A DNA stretch of 64,000 nucleotides from Hyalella azteca (taxonomy: Eukaryota; Arthropoda; Malacostraca; Amphipoda; Hyalellidae). Below, in pieces: positions 36,101 through 47,705 of the stretch. The notes beneath the pieces are model-generated. The model saw only the letters and a program-made list of their open reading frames with translations, did not search any database and was not told the DNA's origin. The position numbers and the translations under genes are program-made. The stretch lies in contig NW_025932899.1 of assembly GCF_000764305.2 (NCBI RefSeq), positions 133,343-197,342 of the forward strand, read 5' to 3'. Positions within the stretch are counted from its first letter, which is position 1. Every line of letters starts with the position of its first letter.

Positions 36101-39100
36101 CCTCCGTTGGTAGGACGATTGGTGCCCTTCACTGCAGTGGCCGCTGCTAACTGCGTCAACATCCCAATGATGCGCATGAAGTGAGCATTGTCTCTTCAAA
36201 TTTGTTAATTTTTAGCGCATTTTCTCATTTATTGAAAAAATGCCTTATTGTACTCGTCATGTCTGTCCGTCTGTCCGTGACTTCACTTTTTCGTTGACGA
36301 GAAAATGCGCTCTGTCACTCACTGCAGTGAGTACTGAGCTATATTTTTTCTCATTTGCTGAACTCATGAATGCTTTGGTGGAAATATTTGGACTAACATT
36401 TATTCTGCTAGGTATTAAAATACTATGTAGAATTTTGAATTGGACATAACCTGGATGAAAGGTTGAGTTGATTGCTAATCGCTGTGAGTCTGAATAGATT
36501 TAAATTTTGAGCTTATATTCATGTGTTGAGCTTGTTCAATTTTTCTTGAAAATATTATAAATATATTTTTAATGTTTAGTTCTGTTTCTGTAGTTAACTT
36601 AGTTTCTGACTTTTTTACTCAAAACTGCGATCTGTCCTTTATTTAGTCACATCTGGCTGATTTCTTGTCTGCCGGTTTAAAAATTAGTATGTTTATCTTG
36701 GTAGTGATTAGATAAAATATTTCTGTTTGTATACAATTCGATTACCTAATTTCGTGTTTCTGTCTTACATCTTGTGTGTCCTGACCTTGTGTTCATTTGA
36801 ATCATTTGTTATCCATTCCTGATCTTCCAAAATCGTTGTAAAATCTTCTCTTCATCCTTGATCAATTTTTTCTAAAGACTTCTCTCAAAGAGTCCATCTG
36901 TTTTTCATTATTTATTTGCTTTTCCCGTTTACAAATGTCAGTCATCTCAATCTCACCTTACACGTTTATTTATGCCGACATTATTTACGTCTCGGTTCTT
37001 TTTGGCCATAAATAACATGTAGCTAACGCCTCTCTAGCTATCTTCACTCTTTGAACAGAGTTTTTAGCTCATTTTCTCATTTATAGAGAAAAGGCGCCAT
37101 TGTGCTCGTCATGTCCGTCCGTCTTGCTGTCCGTGACTTCACGGACGTGCGGACGAGAAAATGCGCTCTCTGTCACTCACTGCAGTTAGTACTGATCTAA
37201 TTTTATTATATATGATGGCTGCCACTGGTTTTAAATGTTATAGGCTGGGCACGCGCCATTCTAACTAACATTTGCCGCCATAACCTGGTTGCAGAGAATT
37301 TTTGCCGCGATAACCTGGCTGCAGGTTGAACAATAAATAATAATAAATTAAATAATAAATTTTGCCGCCATAACCTGGCTGCAGAGAAATACAAGAAGGT
37401 GTGCCGCTCACGGACAGTGCTGGTCAGAAGTTGGGCGTGTCAAGCTCCACTGCAGCAAAGGAAGGCATCTCGGCTGTCTGCCTCAGTAGGATTATGATGG
37501 CGTCGCCTGGTATGGGTAAGCAATGATCAGTTCCCATGTGGATGAAAATCGCGGGAAATTAGAGGCAAATATTAAGGAAAATGGCAGCGTGGCATTCGGT
37601 TTCAGTGGAATTATTATTGCATTGAATGGTATGGGCTTGGTAAATTACTTGAATGTCCAGGCTATGTAAATTTATTGAATTATTATCAGCTTGAAGCAAA
37701 ATTATGAAAGAATATGTTATAAAGATCAACGTGCATTTGTACGTAACGTTTTGAATTGAGTTTAGAATGAATATATCGAGTGGAAACTGTTGATAGTAAC
37801 AATGATCCGCGTGCTATGCCAGTCGATACCAAGCATTCCTGTAGTAAGCAACCTAGTTCTGTTCATTTTCAACCAGTGTGTCATATCCACCGTGGTTGAT
37901 GAGAGCTGACTTTATTGGGTTACTGTGGGTACCCACACAGTGAAAGCAGGTTTGCCCGCGCGGGCAACCTGCTCCAACCTGCCACAAGAATGAACATAGG
38001 ATAATAATGTAAGTGTTCACAGTGAAAACCTGTACGAATAGGCCAGCGCCAGGCCTATTTATTTCAATTTCAGGCGCCAGCCTCAGCAGGCAACCAGCAC
38101 GCTGGCAACCTGCACGCTGGCAACCTGAACGCTGGCAACCTGCTTTCACTGTGTGGGTACCCTAAGGCCTGAGAATAAAGCAGCCTTAGAAATATGTTTG
38201 GCTGAAGGTCATGAGTTTGTCTGTCGAGAAGCTGAGTTCCTTGACAAGGATCAAGAGGTGCCAGAAACCTTGTCAGTTGCCAGCCGATAAACGCTCGGGT
38301 TGAAGAGCCTCTGATAGGTTTGGCACTCATTTGCCAATTGATTAATTGATTAAACCTATCGATTAATTAATTGAAAGGTTTGGCACTCAGTTATTTGATT
38401 AATCTTGTTCCGATTAATATTTTCCACTTGTTCTTGTTCAAATAAATTGTTGTTTATTGTTGATAGTGTGCGAAAATAGTACATTGCATTATTTGAATTT
38501 GCCCGGTAAAGAACGGACTTCGTTACATTGCTGGCCAGTATTAATTAAAAAGTATTAATTATAGAATTTTATATCATTTAATTTTAATTTTATATCATTT
38601 TTTATATCATTTATTTAGCATTCCTTTCAATCAATTCAGGGTCTTAATGTATGAGAAAATTTTGTTTGACACATTTTGTGATATTTCTTGTGATTACCAG
38701 AAAAATATTTCATTGCTCATGGTATTAAATTATCTTACAAGTACCTATTGCTCAATTACTACAGTATGTAAAGCAGAAATGCGAGACTAGTGAACAAAAT
38801 TAGTGAAATTAGAAGTAGAAAAATAAACGGAGTTAAACAGATTGAACAGAAGCGATACTGGCAATTCTAGCGGACTGAAGTTACTCAATCAATTTAGCTC
38901 TCGTCAACCACGGTAGGTTAAGGCACACTGGCTTGTTGTCAGTGACCAGAAATAGGTTGCTTGCTACATGAATGCTTGGGATCAACTGACCTAGCGCTCG
39001 GCCCATTAATACTGTTGCCGACTTCCACTCGGCGCCGTCTTAATTTTCTTTATATCCTTACATTATTTGAATCTGGCTCAATATTGTCTTTGGTCAAAAA

Positions 39101-42100
39101 GCGAAACCCTTAGTATCAGGGCTTCAAACTATCAAACAATAATGTATGTCTGATAGGATTACATATTGAGCTCTAACCTCAATTCAGACTTGATCAGGAG
39201 AGTTAACGTGACATCGTTAGGTAGTTTGGTGGAACAAATGTCAGTATTTTCCGAAAATCATAAGAAAAATGTGGTAAAAAATATACCATTAATTATACTT
39301 CGCTACAACTACCGATGGAGTTTCTTTTAATGAACACGCGTGTTTATTTTACTTCCGGACCTCTTTTTTTTCATGCCACTCTCTCTTTTTTTAACTCTCA
39401 TCAACTTCAACTTTCTTTTCTTCCTTTAATTTTTCCATTTCATCTGAGATTAAACTAACTTGATAATCGATTGATCTACCATCATATCTCTGGAATTTTA
39501 TGAACAGTTTTGCGTTAGAAATCTACTCATTATATCTCGCCTGTTATTGTTTCCCCTCTCCCTTCCCTTCCTGCATGTCTGTTCTTATATTTCGTGCTTG
39601 TTATTATATATATATATATATATATACCAATATAATATAATAACACGAAATATATAATATAATAACACGAAGTATATCCTATATTTCGTGCTTGTTTGTT
39701 CTTATATTTCGTGCTTGTTTACTCGTTTCGCTTACTGCACAAGTGAACTCAATTGGCTTCGTACGTCTTCTCGTTGCTATACATATGGCTGCTCGCAATT
39801 GTCTGCGAATTGTGACGAATTATTGAATATTGAAGCCTTTTAGTTTGTCGAATTCTTATTGCATTCTGTTTGTCGTATACCTATACTTATATTGGTGAAA
39901 GGTTGGAGGCTCGTATTCTGGCAAAAAAGTCCTAAAGGAGTTTGATTTATTTTAATTGTTATCAGTAAATGCATTAACATTCCTAGAAAACCATTAGAAT
40001 TTTTAGAAAAAATGTTTGCAAATTTGGTTTTATGACGAAGGATCAGTATCTGGTTAGATTTTGTACTAGTAAACCAGAAATGTTTATTATTGGGAAAGTG
40101 ATCGTATTGCATAATTTTTTTGATCTCAATTTTCCAGTTTCAGGTCTGATGTAGAACTTTTTAGCTTCTTCACGGCTTAGATCATACGTTCTTGAATCGT
40201 ATCGTGAGTGTGGAGGGTTCACAAAATTTGACGCGGAAAACATCAAAATACTGGATTATTACTTTTTTGGACGAAACTTCAGCATGAAATTCTAGCGCGA
40301 AAAAGTGGCGACATGGAGAGCAATAAGTTATTACTTTTGATCCCTTTTTTTATTCTACGTTCACTAGGGCCGCTACGTGTTTTAGGGCCGCTATGTGTAC
40401 TAAGGCCGCTATGTGTACTAAGGCCGCTATGTGTACTAAGGCCGCTATGTGTACTAGGGCCGCTACGTGTACTAGGGCCGCTACGTGTTCTAGGGCCGCT
40501 ACGTGTACTAGGGCCGCTACGTGTATTTGGGCCGCTACGTGTACTAGGGCCGCTACGTGTACTTGGGCCGCTACGTGTACTTGGGCCGCTACATGTACAT
40601 AGCCCGCTACATGTACATAGCCCGCTACGTGTACATAGGGCCGCTACGTCTACATAGCCCGCTACGTGTACTTAGTCAAGTTTATATATCACGGCCCCCT
40701 GACGTATAAGCCTAAGAGAACGCCGGGCAGGGAGTGGCGCGAGGTTGGCTTGGCGCTGCAGACGAGCGACGGCTCAAGTCTCGGCGTGGCGAGCAAGAAG
40801 GCCGCCGTGGAGGGCGTGGCTATGGTCACCGTGTCCAGGATAGGCATGGCAGTGCCCAGCTGTGGTGGGTCCACTCGACTTCTCAGACTTTTTGCGTTGT
40901 GACTAAAATTCTGGCTTGGTTCATCACGTTTTTTGCGTTTTCATTCAAATTCTGGCTTTGTTTCATCAGATTTTTTGCGTTTTCATTCAAATTCTAGCTT
41001 TGTTTCATCAGATTTTTTCTTGCGCTATTATTATAATTTAGGTTTTAAATCAGATTTTTTTGCGCCATTAATATAATTATGGTTTTGATTCATCTAGCTA
41101 TCAATTTTTCTTCGAATAATCTAAAGATTCTTCTTCAATTAATTTCTCTTCTCATATTTTTTATTGTCCAATTGCCTTAAGGAAACTTTTCGCTTTTATT
41201 TTCGACGCCTGTTCTTTTTTAGTAGTAAACTTTATCATTTAGTTAGACCGATATATTTTCAATAGAAGTTTTGAACTGAAATAGTACTTACAGTAACGAT
41301 TGTTGTTTTTTATCTCTTTTGGATTTCGTTTATCCAGCTGGGGCGTTAAGCGTGATTTCTCGCAGCGTTTGGAATTAAACCGTAACTAAATTTGGCATAG
41401 TTCTCTCCATGTCATAATTGTTGATGGTGTTCTTTGTTGCTGATGATTTCTCTTCTTTCAGTGCTTAGCTGACTTAGTGTGGATTTTGCAGTCGTTCGTG
41501 CTTGTAGTTGCTGATGTACATGACTTTTTTAGTTGTTAGAACTTTTTGAATAGGACGATAATAACCGTTTGCTTCTCGCGACTTTCTGCCTTCATGTGTG
41601 TCTCGAGTGCCTTTATGTGTGTAATCCTCATCAATAATATCTTCTTGCGTTTAATACGAGAATAAAAATTGCCATCGTATCGCAGGGTTTTCTAATACGT
41701 TCATTTTAATGATGATCAAAACGCATTTCATAGTTGAAGTCCATCATCTATAATGTTTTCACCTTTACTATCTCCATTCATATTATCGAATCCACCGAGC
41801 ACATGTTGAATGCGTGTAATCTCTCGCACGCATGTCCGCTTCTTCAGTGGAAACTCGAATGATTCACATTTCATATCTCCTATGATACCTATTCTTCTAA
41901 ATGTCCTTAGACTTGTTCAAAACGCGTTCAATCTCATGAATTTCGTTATGTCTCACATGACACGTTGTATTGCTCACCTTCCTTATCTCGGATGATTTTC
42001 TTCTTATCTTTCCTCTTAAATACCGTGTGGTCACTGACCGAAAGATATATTTTCTACCTATTTCAATTTAACCGTTCTATATCTATTAAAACTCGTTCAT

Positions 42101-45100
42101 TACTCGTGTGATTTACGATCAAATGTTATCTGCGTATAATCAAAATGAAGTGCATAACTGCTGCCTTGAAACTGAACCTTGATGCCGGAAATGATTTCGG
42201 AAATAACTTATCGGCTCTTATAATTCATGCTTTGAAGGTTGGGGTTTTATTCTAATAAACCCTAGTGCAGAGCTTAATTCGTTTGTAATAAACTAAAGAT
42301 TACTTCTGTGCATGTTTGACATACGCATAGTCGTATCGAAGACTCGTTCCGATTAAATTGAGTGTTCGTTCGTTACAACTCCGTTTTAGGTCCATTCTTG
42401 TTCAGTGATATCAGCGCCTATTTGTCATTAACATCTAATCGCTTCGCTCCCGTTATCTGTAATTGGTTATCAGGGACGTCAAATACAGCTTTTTTCTTAA
42501 ATATCAAGGTTCATTAGATTTTCGAATTACGTTTTCAAATTTCCTTGTTGCTTTTTTATATCTAGCTGTTTTCTGAATATTTTTTCCATGTGCCTCTTTT
42601 ATTTTTCCATAGTGAATGTATGATTAGTTTCTCTTCCATTACATACGAAAAAATAATTGAATTTATAATTCTAACACGTTTTTTAGGCTTAAAGTCACGT
42701 TTTTTAACCGTGTTCAGTTATGAGTTCTGACGATCACTTCGAAAGATACTTTTCCATTTTTTTTTTTGTTAATCTACTTATTATTCTAATACCGTATTCG
42801 TGATACTAATTTGAAATGCCCCTTTCGTGAATGAATAATTATAACAGCTATTATAACAATGAATTATAATTATATCTTCTTCCTTCCAAGTTATTATTAC
42901 TAAATTTGATTGCTATCTAACATTTTTAGCATATCATTTTGATTTTTCTGGATAGATTTTGTCTGCGAACCAATTAACCTCTATAAAAATGATCCATTAA
43001 CCACTATAAAAGTGGTTCTAATAGGACCACAAGGACCACCTCCTCTGGTCCTAATGGGACCATTAGAACCTATTGCTCTGGTCCTAATGGGACCATTAGT
43101 ACCCTTACTCTGGTCCTAATGGGACCATTAGAACCCCTTAATCTGGTCCTAATGGAACCATTAGGACCCCTTAATCTGGTCCTAATGCCTTGCTTTGGTT
43201 GTCAGTGTTGCCGCCGCTGCTCATGAACTCCTTGGAGAAGAAAGGCGTCCTGCGTAGGATGCCCTGGATCGGCGCCCCTCTACAGGTGACGCTGAACTTA
43301 CCGATAATCTTCAATAGAATTAAGTATTAACAATTCTTGATGAGTTTTTTTTATTTATAGTTTAGATAAAAGGATATTCTTTTATGGTGTACTTAGAATA
43401 AAGGATATTCTTTTATGGTGTAAAATTAAATATCAACAATTCTTGACAAGTTTATTGATTTAAAATTCTGATTGAAAAAATGTTCTTATATGCGGTCCAC
43501 TAAGCATAAATAATATTCTTATATGGTGTATAATGAAATATTATTAATTCTTGACGAGTTTGTTGATTTAAAGTTCAGATTAAAAGATATTCTTATATGT
43601 TTACTTAAAATAAAAAATATTCTTGTATGGTGTATAATTAAATATCAACAATTCTTGACGAGTTTGTTGGTTAAAATTCAGGTTAAAAGGATGTTCTTAT
43701 ATGGTCTACTAAGAATAAAGAATACTTTTGTATGGTGTATGATTAATTAGTAACAATTCTTGACGAGTTTGTTGATTTAAAAATCAGATTAAAAGGATAA
43801 TCTTTTATGGTTTAAAATGAAATATTAACAATTCTTGACGAGTTAGTTGATTTAAAATTGAGATTAAAAGGATATTCTTATGTGATGTACTTAGAATAAA
43901 GGATATTCTTATATGGTGAACTTAGAATATTTAATATTTGGATGCAAAAATGCCGTTTCTCAATTCATTTACAATTCTGGTGAAAAATCAATCTCATAAG
44001 TAATCAGATTTCGTAAAGAACTTCAATTTAGATGAGATTTCAGTGTCAAGTAACGTGAACATATTACCTCCATAAATTTAATGGAAGCGAGAAGTTTTAT
44101 TCATGTTCTTCACTAATATTAAACGACACATATTTCATATTTTGAGAACATATTTCAGAATTTCATGCTGGAGTTTGTTGCATATTCCCTGAACAACAAA
44201 CATTGAAAGAAGTTGAATGAATTGTCATTGATTTCATGTTTTTGAAATATTCCTGGTTAAAATTGATACGGTCATTGAAGCTTCTAAGTTAAGTTAAATG
44301 ATTAGATTGATAGTTATTATTGTTCTCAAAATCTTCCTGGTTAAACTTTATCTGGTCATTGATGCTGCTAAGTTAAGCTAATCATCATGTCCTGGTCTAA
44401 TGCTTGGACTGATTATTTATTATTATTATTTTTCTCAAAATCTTTCTGTTTAAAATTGATGTGGTCATTGAAACTTCAAAGTTAGGTTAAATGTTATTAT
44501 TGTGCTCAAAATCTTCCTGGTTAAAATTGATGTGGTCATTGAAGCTTCAAAGTTAGGTTAAATGATTAGATTGATACTTATTATTGTTCTCGTAATCTTC
44601 CTGGTAAAATTAATATAATCTTCTAAGCTGGGTAATATGACAGTAATGTTCTGTACAGGTGCTACTATGCGGCATCTGCCTGACGTTTTAATTATTGTGC
44701 TCTAAATCTTCTTTTTTTAAATTGATGTGATCATTGAAGTATCCAAGTTAGGTTAAATGTTATTATTGTGCTCAAAATCTTCCTGGTAAAATTAATATAA
44801 TCTTCTAAGCTGGGTAATTTGACGGTAATGTTCTGTACAGGTACTATTAATATAATCTAACATAGAAATTTTGACAGTAATGTTCTGTACAGGTGCTATT
44901 ATGCGGGATCTGCCTGACGTTCGCGACGCCGGCGTGCTGCGCGCTGTTCCCGCAGAAGGCTGCCATCAGCGTCGACAGGCTCGAGCCTGAAATCCAGGTA
45001 TACCGTCCCAGCGGTATTTATTGTTACTAGCATTAGTTTTCCATTGAAATATATTGAAAAAATATAATTATTTCATTATTATAGATATAGAACATGTAAT

Positions 45101-45526
45101 TATTTCATTATCATAGAATATATTATAATTATTTCATAGAATACTGGTATATAATTATTATTACTGGTTTTATTTGATAATTGATAGACTTCATCTTAGA
45201 AGGTATGAGCGTTTTCATAGTATATGTTTTTTAATAAATCCACGCTTAAATATTTGGTGCACGTGTTTTTTTCATAAGAGAAAGAGTGAATGCCAATCAC
45301 TTTAAGTACTATTCAGTTCACAAAGGTTAAATAATCTTGTTTAGATCATTGGTTATTTTTGATGATTTTTAGAAAGAAAAATTCCGTTAAATTCTATAAA
45401 TGTTGTAAATGATGGTTGTTAACTATTTTGCCGTCGTAACTATTTAACCAATAATATTTGTTGCAGGCCAAGATTCGAGCCATGGAGAACCCGCCTACTG
45501 TTGTCTACTACAACAAAGGTCTTTAA
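33154..45526 (+). CDS. SFXN: Sideroflexin (mitochondrial serine/amino-acid transporter family), 9 exons
   Basis: Spliced gene encoding 319 aa, close to the ~320 aa of sideroflexin-1/3. Exons: 33154-33308, 34355-34522, 35062-35160, 35666-35741, 36095-36180, 37385-37515 (6a), 43206-43285, 44893-44997, 45467-45526. Phases join without a break. Family marks: [17 protein letters not shown] near the N-terminus, [88 protein letters not shown] and the C-terminus VYYNKGL. Sideroflexins are multi-pass inner-membrane proteins; SFXN1 carries serine into mitochondria for one-carbon metabolism. The ATG at 33154 gives the usual start, and a second ATG is two codons on. The donor after exon 4 (GTTGGA) is weak. 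An upstream non-coding exon was not found. An AATAAA at about 47291 could end a long 3' UTR. Confidence 0.95.
36213..36348 (+). repeat. Dispersed repeat family 1, copy 4 (sideroflexin intron 5)
   Basis: Begins TTTTTAGCGCATTTTCTC and ends GAGTACTGAGCTA, with the GAGAAAATGCGCTCTGTCAC block intact. It lies about 30 bases after the exon 5 donor. Confidence 0.8.
37068..37203 (+). repeat. Dispersed repeat family 1, copy 5 (sideroflexin intron 5)
   Basis: Same family in the same orientation, with a shortened TCCGTGACTTCACGGACG core. It ends about 70 bases before the first of the triplicated acceptor copies upstream of exon 6a. Confidence 0.8.
37271..37384 (+). repeat. Triplicated 3' splice-site segment before exon 6a
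   Basis: A 24-base block (TTTGCCGCCATAACCTGG followed by CTGCAG) occurs at 37271-37294, 37301-37324 and 37361-37384. The third one ends at the real acceptor. The first is followed by AGAATTT, resembling the exon start AGAAATAC. Confidence 0.9.
37385..37515 (+). CDS. SFXN: Sideroflexin exon 6a
   Basis: 131-nt exon, entering in phase 2 and leaving in phase 1, with donor GTAAG. It encodes [27 protein letters not shown] and [12 protein letters not shown], aligning with the family's EL-K-V-GIPVTDE...SRILMAAPGM region. Its acceptor region (37361-37384) is the last of three near-identical copies in the 115 bases before the exon. Confidence 0.9.
37927..38162. mobile_element. 236-bp TIR element in sideroflexin intron 6
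   Basis: Perfect ~26-bp terminal inverted repeats beginning GGGTACCCACACAGTGAAAG. The interior has GCTGGCAACCTGC repeats and a GCCCGCGCGGGC palindrome. No target duplication is clear, so the superfamily is unassigned. Confidence 0.65.
39600..39720. repeat. (TA)n and TTTCGTGCTTG repeat cluster
   Basis: A TA dinucleotide run at 39605-39627 is flanked by direct and inverted copies of TATTTCGTGCTTGTT / AACACGAAATATA, in the sideroflexin intron between 6a and 6b. Confidence 0.7.
40365..40680 (+). repeat. 18-bp minisatellite, about 17 copies, just upstream of exon 6b
   Basis: Tandem units of AGGGCCGCTACGTGTACT with the variants GCTATGTGTACTA and ACATGTACATAGCC. It ends about 50 bases before the exon 6b acceptor. 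The repetitive Leu/Arg- and Ala/Thr-rich frames here come from the array (18 is a multiple of 3). Confidence 0.9.
40731..40864 (+). CDS. SFXN: Sideroflexin alternative exon 6b (candidate mutually exclusive exon)
   Basis: 134-nt open segment that enters in phase 2 after GCCGGGCAG and leaves in phase 1 at GTGGGT, the same phases as exon 6a. It encodes [29 protein letters not shown] and [11 protein letters not shown]. It aligns with exon 6a along its whole length with one extra codon and keeps the family's SRI-G/L-M-A core. Splicing both 6a and 6b would break the frame (phase 1 into phase 2), so they would have to be used one at a time. It is much more GC-rich than 6a, and its acceptor lacks a good pyrimidine tract. 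It could be a live alternative exon or a well-preserved relic. Confidence 0.65.
43010..43195 (+). repeat. Short palindromic repeats (GGTCCTAATGGGACCATTAG), about 5 units
   Basis: About 35-bp units built on the self-complementary pair GGTCCTAATGGGACCATTAG, ending just before the acceptor of exon 7 (43205). Each unit can fold on itself. Confidence 0.8.
43320..43930 (+). repeat. ~105-bp tandem repeat in sideroflexin intron 7, about 6 units
   Basis: Diverged units sharing CAATTCTTGACGAGTTTGTT, a TTAAAATTCAGATTAAAAGG block and a GATATTCTTATATGGTGTA block. The 75-codon frame here is repeat-derived. Confidence 0.8.
44250..44890 (+). repeat. ~90-bp tandem repeats in sideroflexin intron 7, including a truncated copy of exon 8
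   Basis: Units carry CTCAAAATCTTCCTGGTTAA, a TTGATGTGGTCATTGAAGCT block and AAGTTAGGTTAAATG. Near 44641 a unit also carries the GTTCTGTACAG acceptor and the first 30 bases of exon 8. A third acceptor-only copy lies at about 44829. Confidence 0.8.
44659..44691 (+). pseudogene. SFXN: Truncated duplicate of sideroflexin exon 8
   Basis: After CTGTACAG the sequence reads in phase 0 as [10 protein letters not shown] and then TAA; real exon 8 (44893) starts [16 protein letters not shown]. Homology stops in the middle of the exon and the donor is missing. If used, the acceptor would end the protein after residue 275. Confidence 0.75.
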
Positions 45527-47705
45527 TTAGACCTGAGGTGGAATTTAATATTTCTTGCCTGTTGCCACCACGTATCTCAGCGTATGGTGTTATGATGTTC
45601 TGACTCATAGATTTGGTATTCAAGTTCTACGTCTTATATCCTTTGAAACTTTAAACTTCAAATCTGTGGTAATGTTTATACTTTACTGATATGTTTCACT
45701 TATTAGCATTCTTGTGGGTATTTTTTCTTTTTCTCCGTAAAGTTCCTCATGGTTTTTAATTTATAGTAATTTATCAGTTGCTTGTTTATCAAAGCATGGA
45801 GGAAGCTCGATGTTACTCAGTTGAGAATGAAGTTGGTTTCACAAAGAGTACTTATTTGATGTGTTGGATGTGGTGAAAAGTTTATCTTACTTCTAAGCCT
45901 TAATGAATGGACTGAGTATGTACTTATTTTACCTTAATCGTCCACTATACCTATTAGATTTGCGTGCAATAGTTAGGGTAGTTGTCTGAGATCTAAGGTT
46001 TTACTCATCAAGTTTTCCGAGTTTATATTATTATGTAGTGTCAGTCGAAGTTGTTATCGTAAAATACCCGTTGTTTGTTGTTATGCAACGAAACTCTTTA
46101 ATCTTTAGTTGAAGTTAGTCGTAATATTACGTTAATATATAGAAATTAATTAGGAAGAAATTTAAAGTAGTTTTCTTCTTCGTTAATGTTAGCACTTGTT
46201 GAAACATAAATATCATGCGTGTTATCACTAAATGGCCTCACAGATTGACATGTAAACTTGTTCTGTTAGCTCTCAGTCGGCTATGCGTCATCCGCCTACT
46301 TATTCGAGTGTTTGGTGTACTATCTTATCTCGACGTTTGTTTGATATGTTTACGGGAAAAAAATCACTCGTCTGTTGTCATGGTAAAATAGTCTTTCTGT
46401 GTAACCTTTGAGTCGCCGAATTTTACTTTCATCTCTCACTGCATGCTTTAAATAATTTTTTGCTCATCTATTTTTTCTTACAAAATATGCTCTAAATTCT
46501 TTGATGGAACTGATCCTGTTAATTTTTTCTAGGGTATCGATGTAAGAGAATACATTTTGGCCATACTAAATATAAGGTTCCAATGTTTATTTAGCCATCT
46601 TTATTCAATGATTCAGTTACCGTTTCCCACGAGTCACTAGTTATATATATTTTTTGTTATATTGCACGCATGTAAGTGAAAAGTTCTTATGTGAAAAGAT
46701 GCGTTGTAAATTTTACATTTCATCACGTGTTATGGTTTTCGACCTCGCAGAGTCTTTCTGCCTCTATTTTCCTCAATACTATTGTCGGTGTGCGGGATAG
46801 GCTGACTAAGTCAGCGAAACGAAGCAACTCCATAAATTACTGCACATGTGGAGCTTAGGGTCTTGATTATTTTTAATCAAAAAGTGTCAATTCTAACAGA
46901 AAGTTTTACCTTTTCCTGTAGGCGTGTCATTTAATTTAATGAAAACTGTAGACTAGTTTGCTTCTTTTAGATCAAAATGTCCGCTTTTCCTGTACGATAT
47001 CGAATTAAAAAATGTTTTCCTCTGCTTAAATCATAAGATATGCATTTTCATCCTGACAGGTATACAATCAAAATTGTGAATTATATGTGGTCGTACCAAC
47101 CTTTGATGACAAATAATAGAACTCTTGAGATGAAAGATTTTTACTTCAAGCGATTATTATAGCAATGCGTTTCAAGTTGAACAATTCAGTGGGATCAACA
47201 CGTCCAGAATAGCTAGAATAGTTTTGAATTTTAAATAATCATTGAACTTGACTTCAAAAATGCCTTGTACAAACTTGGCACAAACCCCTTGAAATAAAAT
47301 CATAATTTATGCTACAGGTCATATGGAAATGCGTAAAAGAATGTCTCATTTCCTCCTAATAAATGAAAAAAGTAATACAAGAAAATCCTCGAGTAAACGC
47401 TAACAGTGTATATAATATTATCTGTTCCATATTCTTTATATCCGGCCTGTATCTTTTGACTTTTGCTAATAGGATGCCATTCACTTTCAGCTATCCCACA
47501 GACTTCTTCTCCGAGCAAAACATCCTCGACATAGAACTTTACTTAACATGTAACTTTTCTCCTAGCTCCTTCTCAAGCCATCGCTTACCCAATAATGACT
47601 CGAACATTTTCCAGTCTAAAAGCACTTCATCAAGGGGTCGGATCTCCATCTGGAACAATACTACCTTTCCGTCTAGAACTATGCTGCAACAACAAAATGC
47701 TCAAT
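45527..47705. other. Intergenic region between convergent genes
   Basis: Holds the sideroflexin 3' UTR and the RING gene 3' UTR. No other gene recognised; short frames on both strands have no family resemblance. Confidence 0.5.

Noticed and set aside
40313..40657. 114-codon Leu/Pro/Arg repeat protein
   Set aside because: Generated by the 18-bp minisatellite; no start context or conserved domain.
43523..43750. 75-codon frame in sideroflexin intron 7
   Set aside because: Derived from the ~105-bp tandem repeat.
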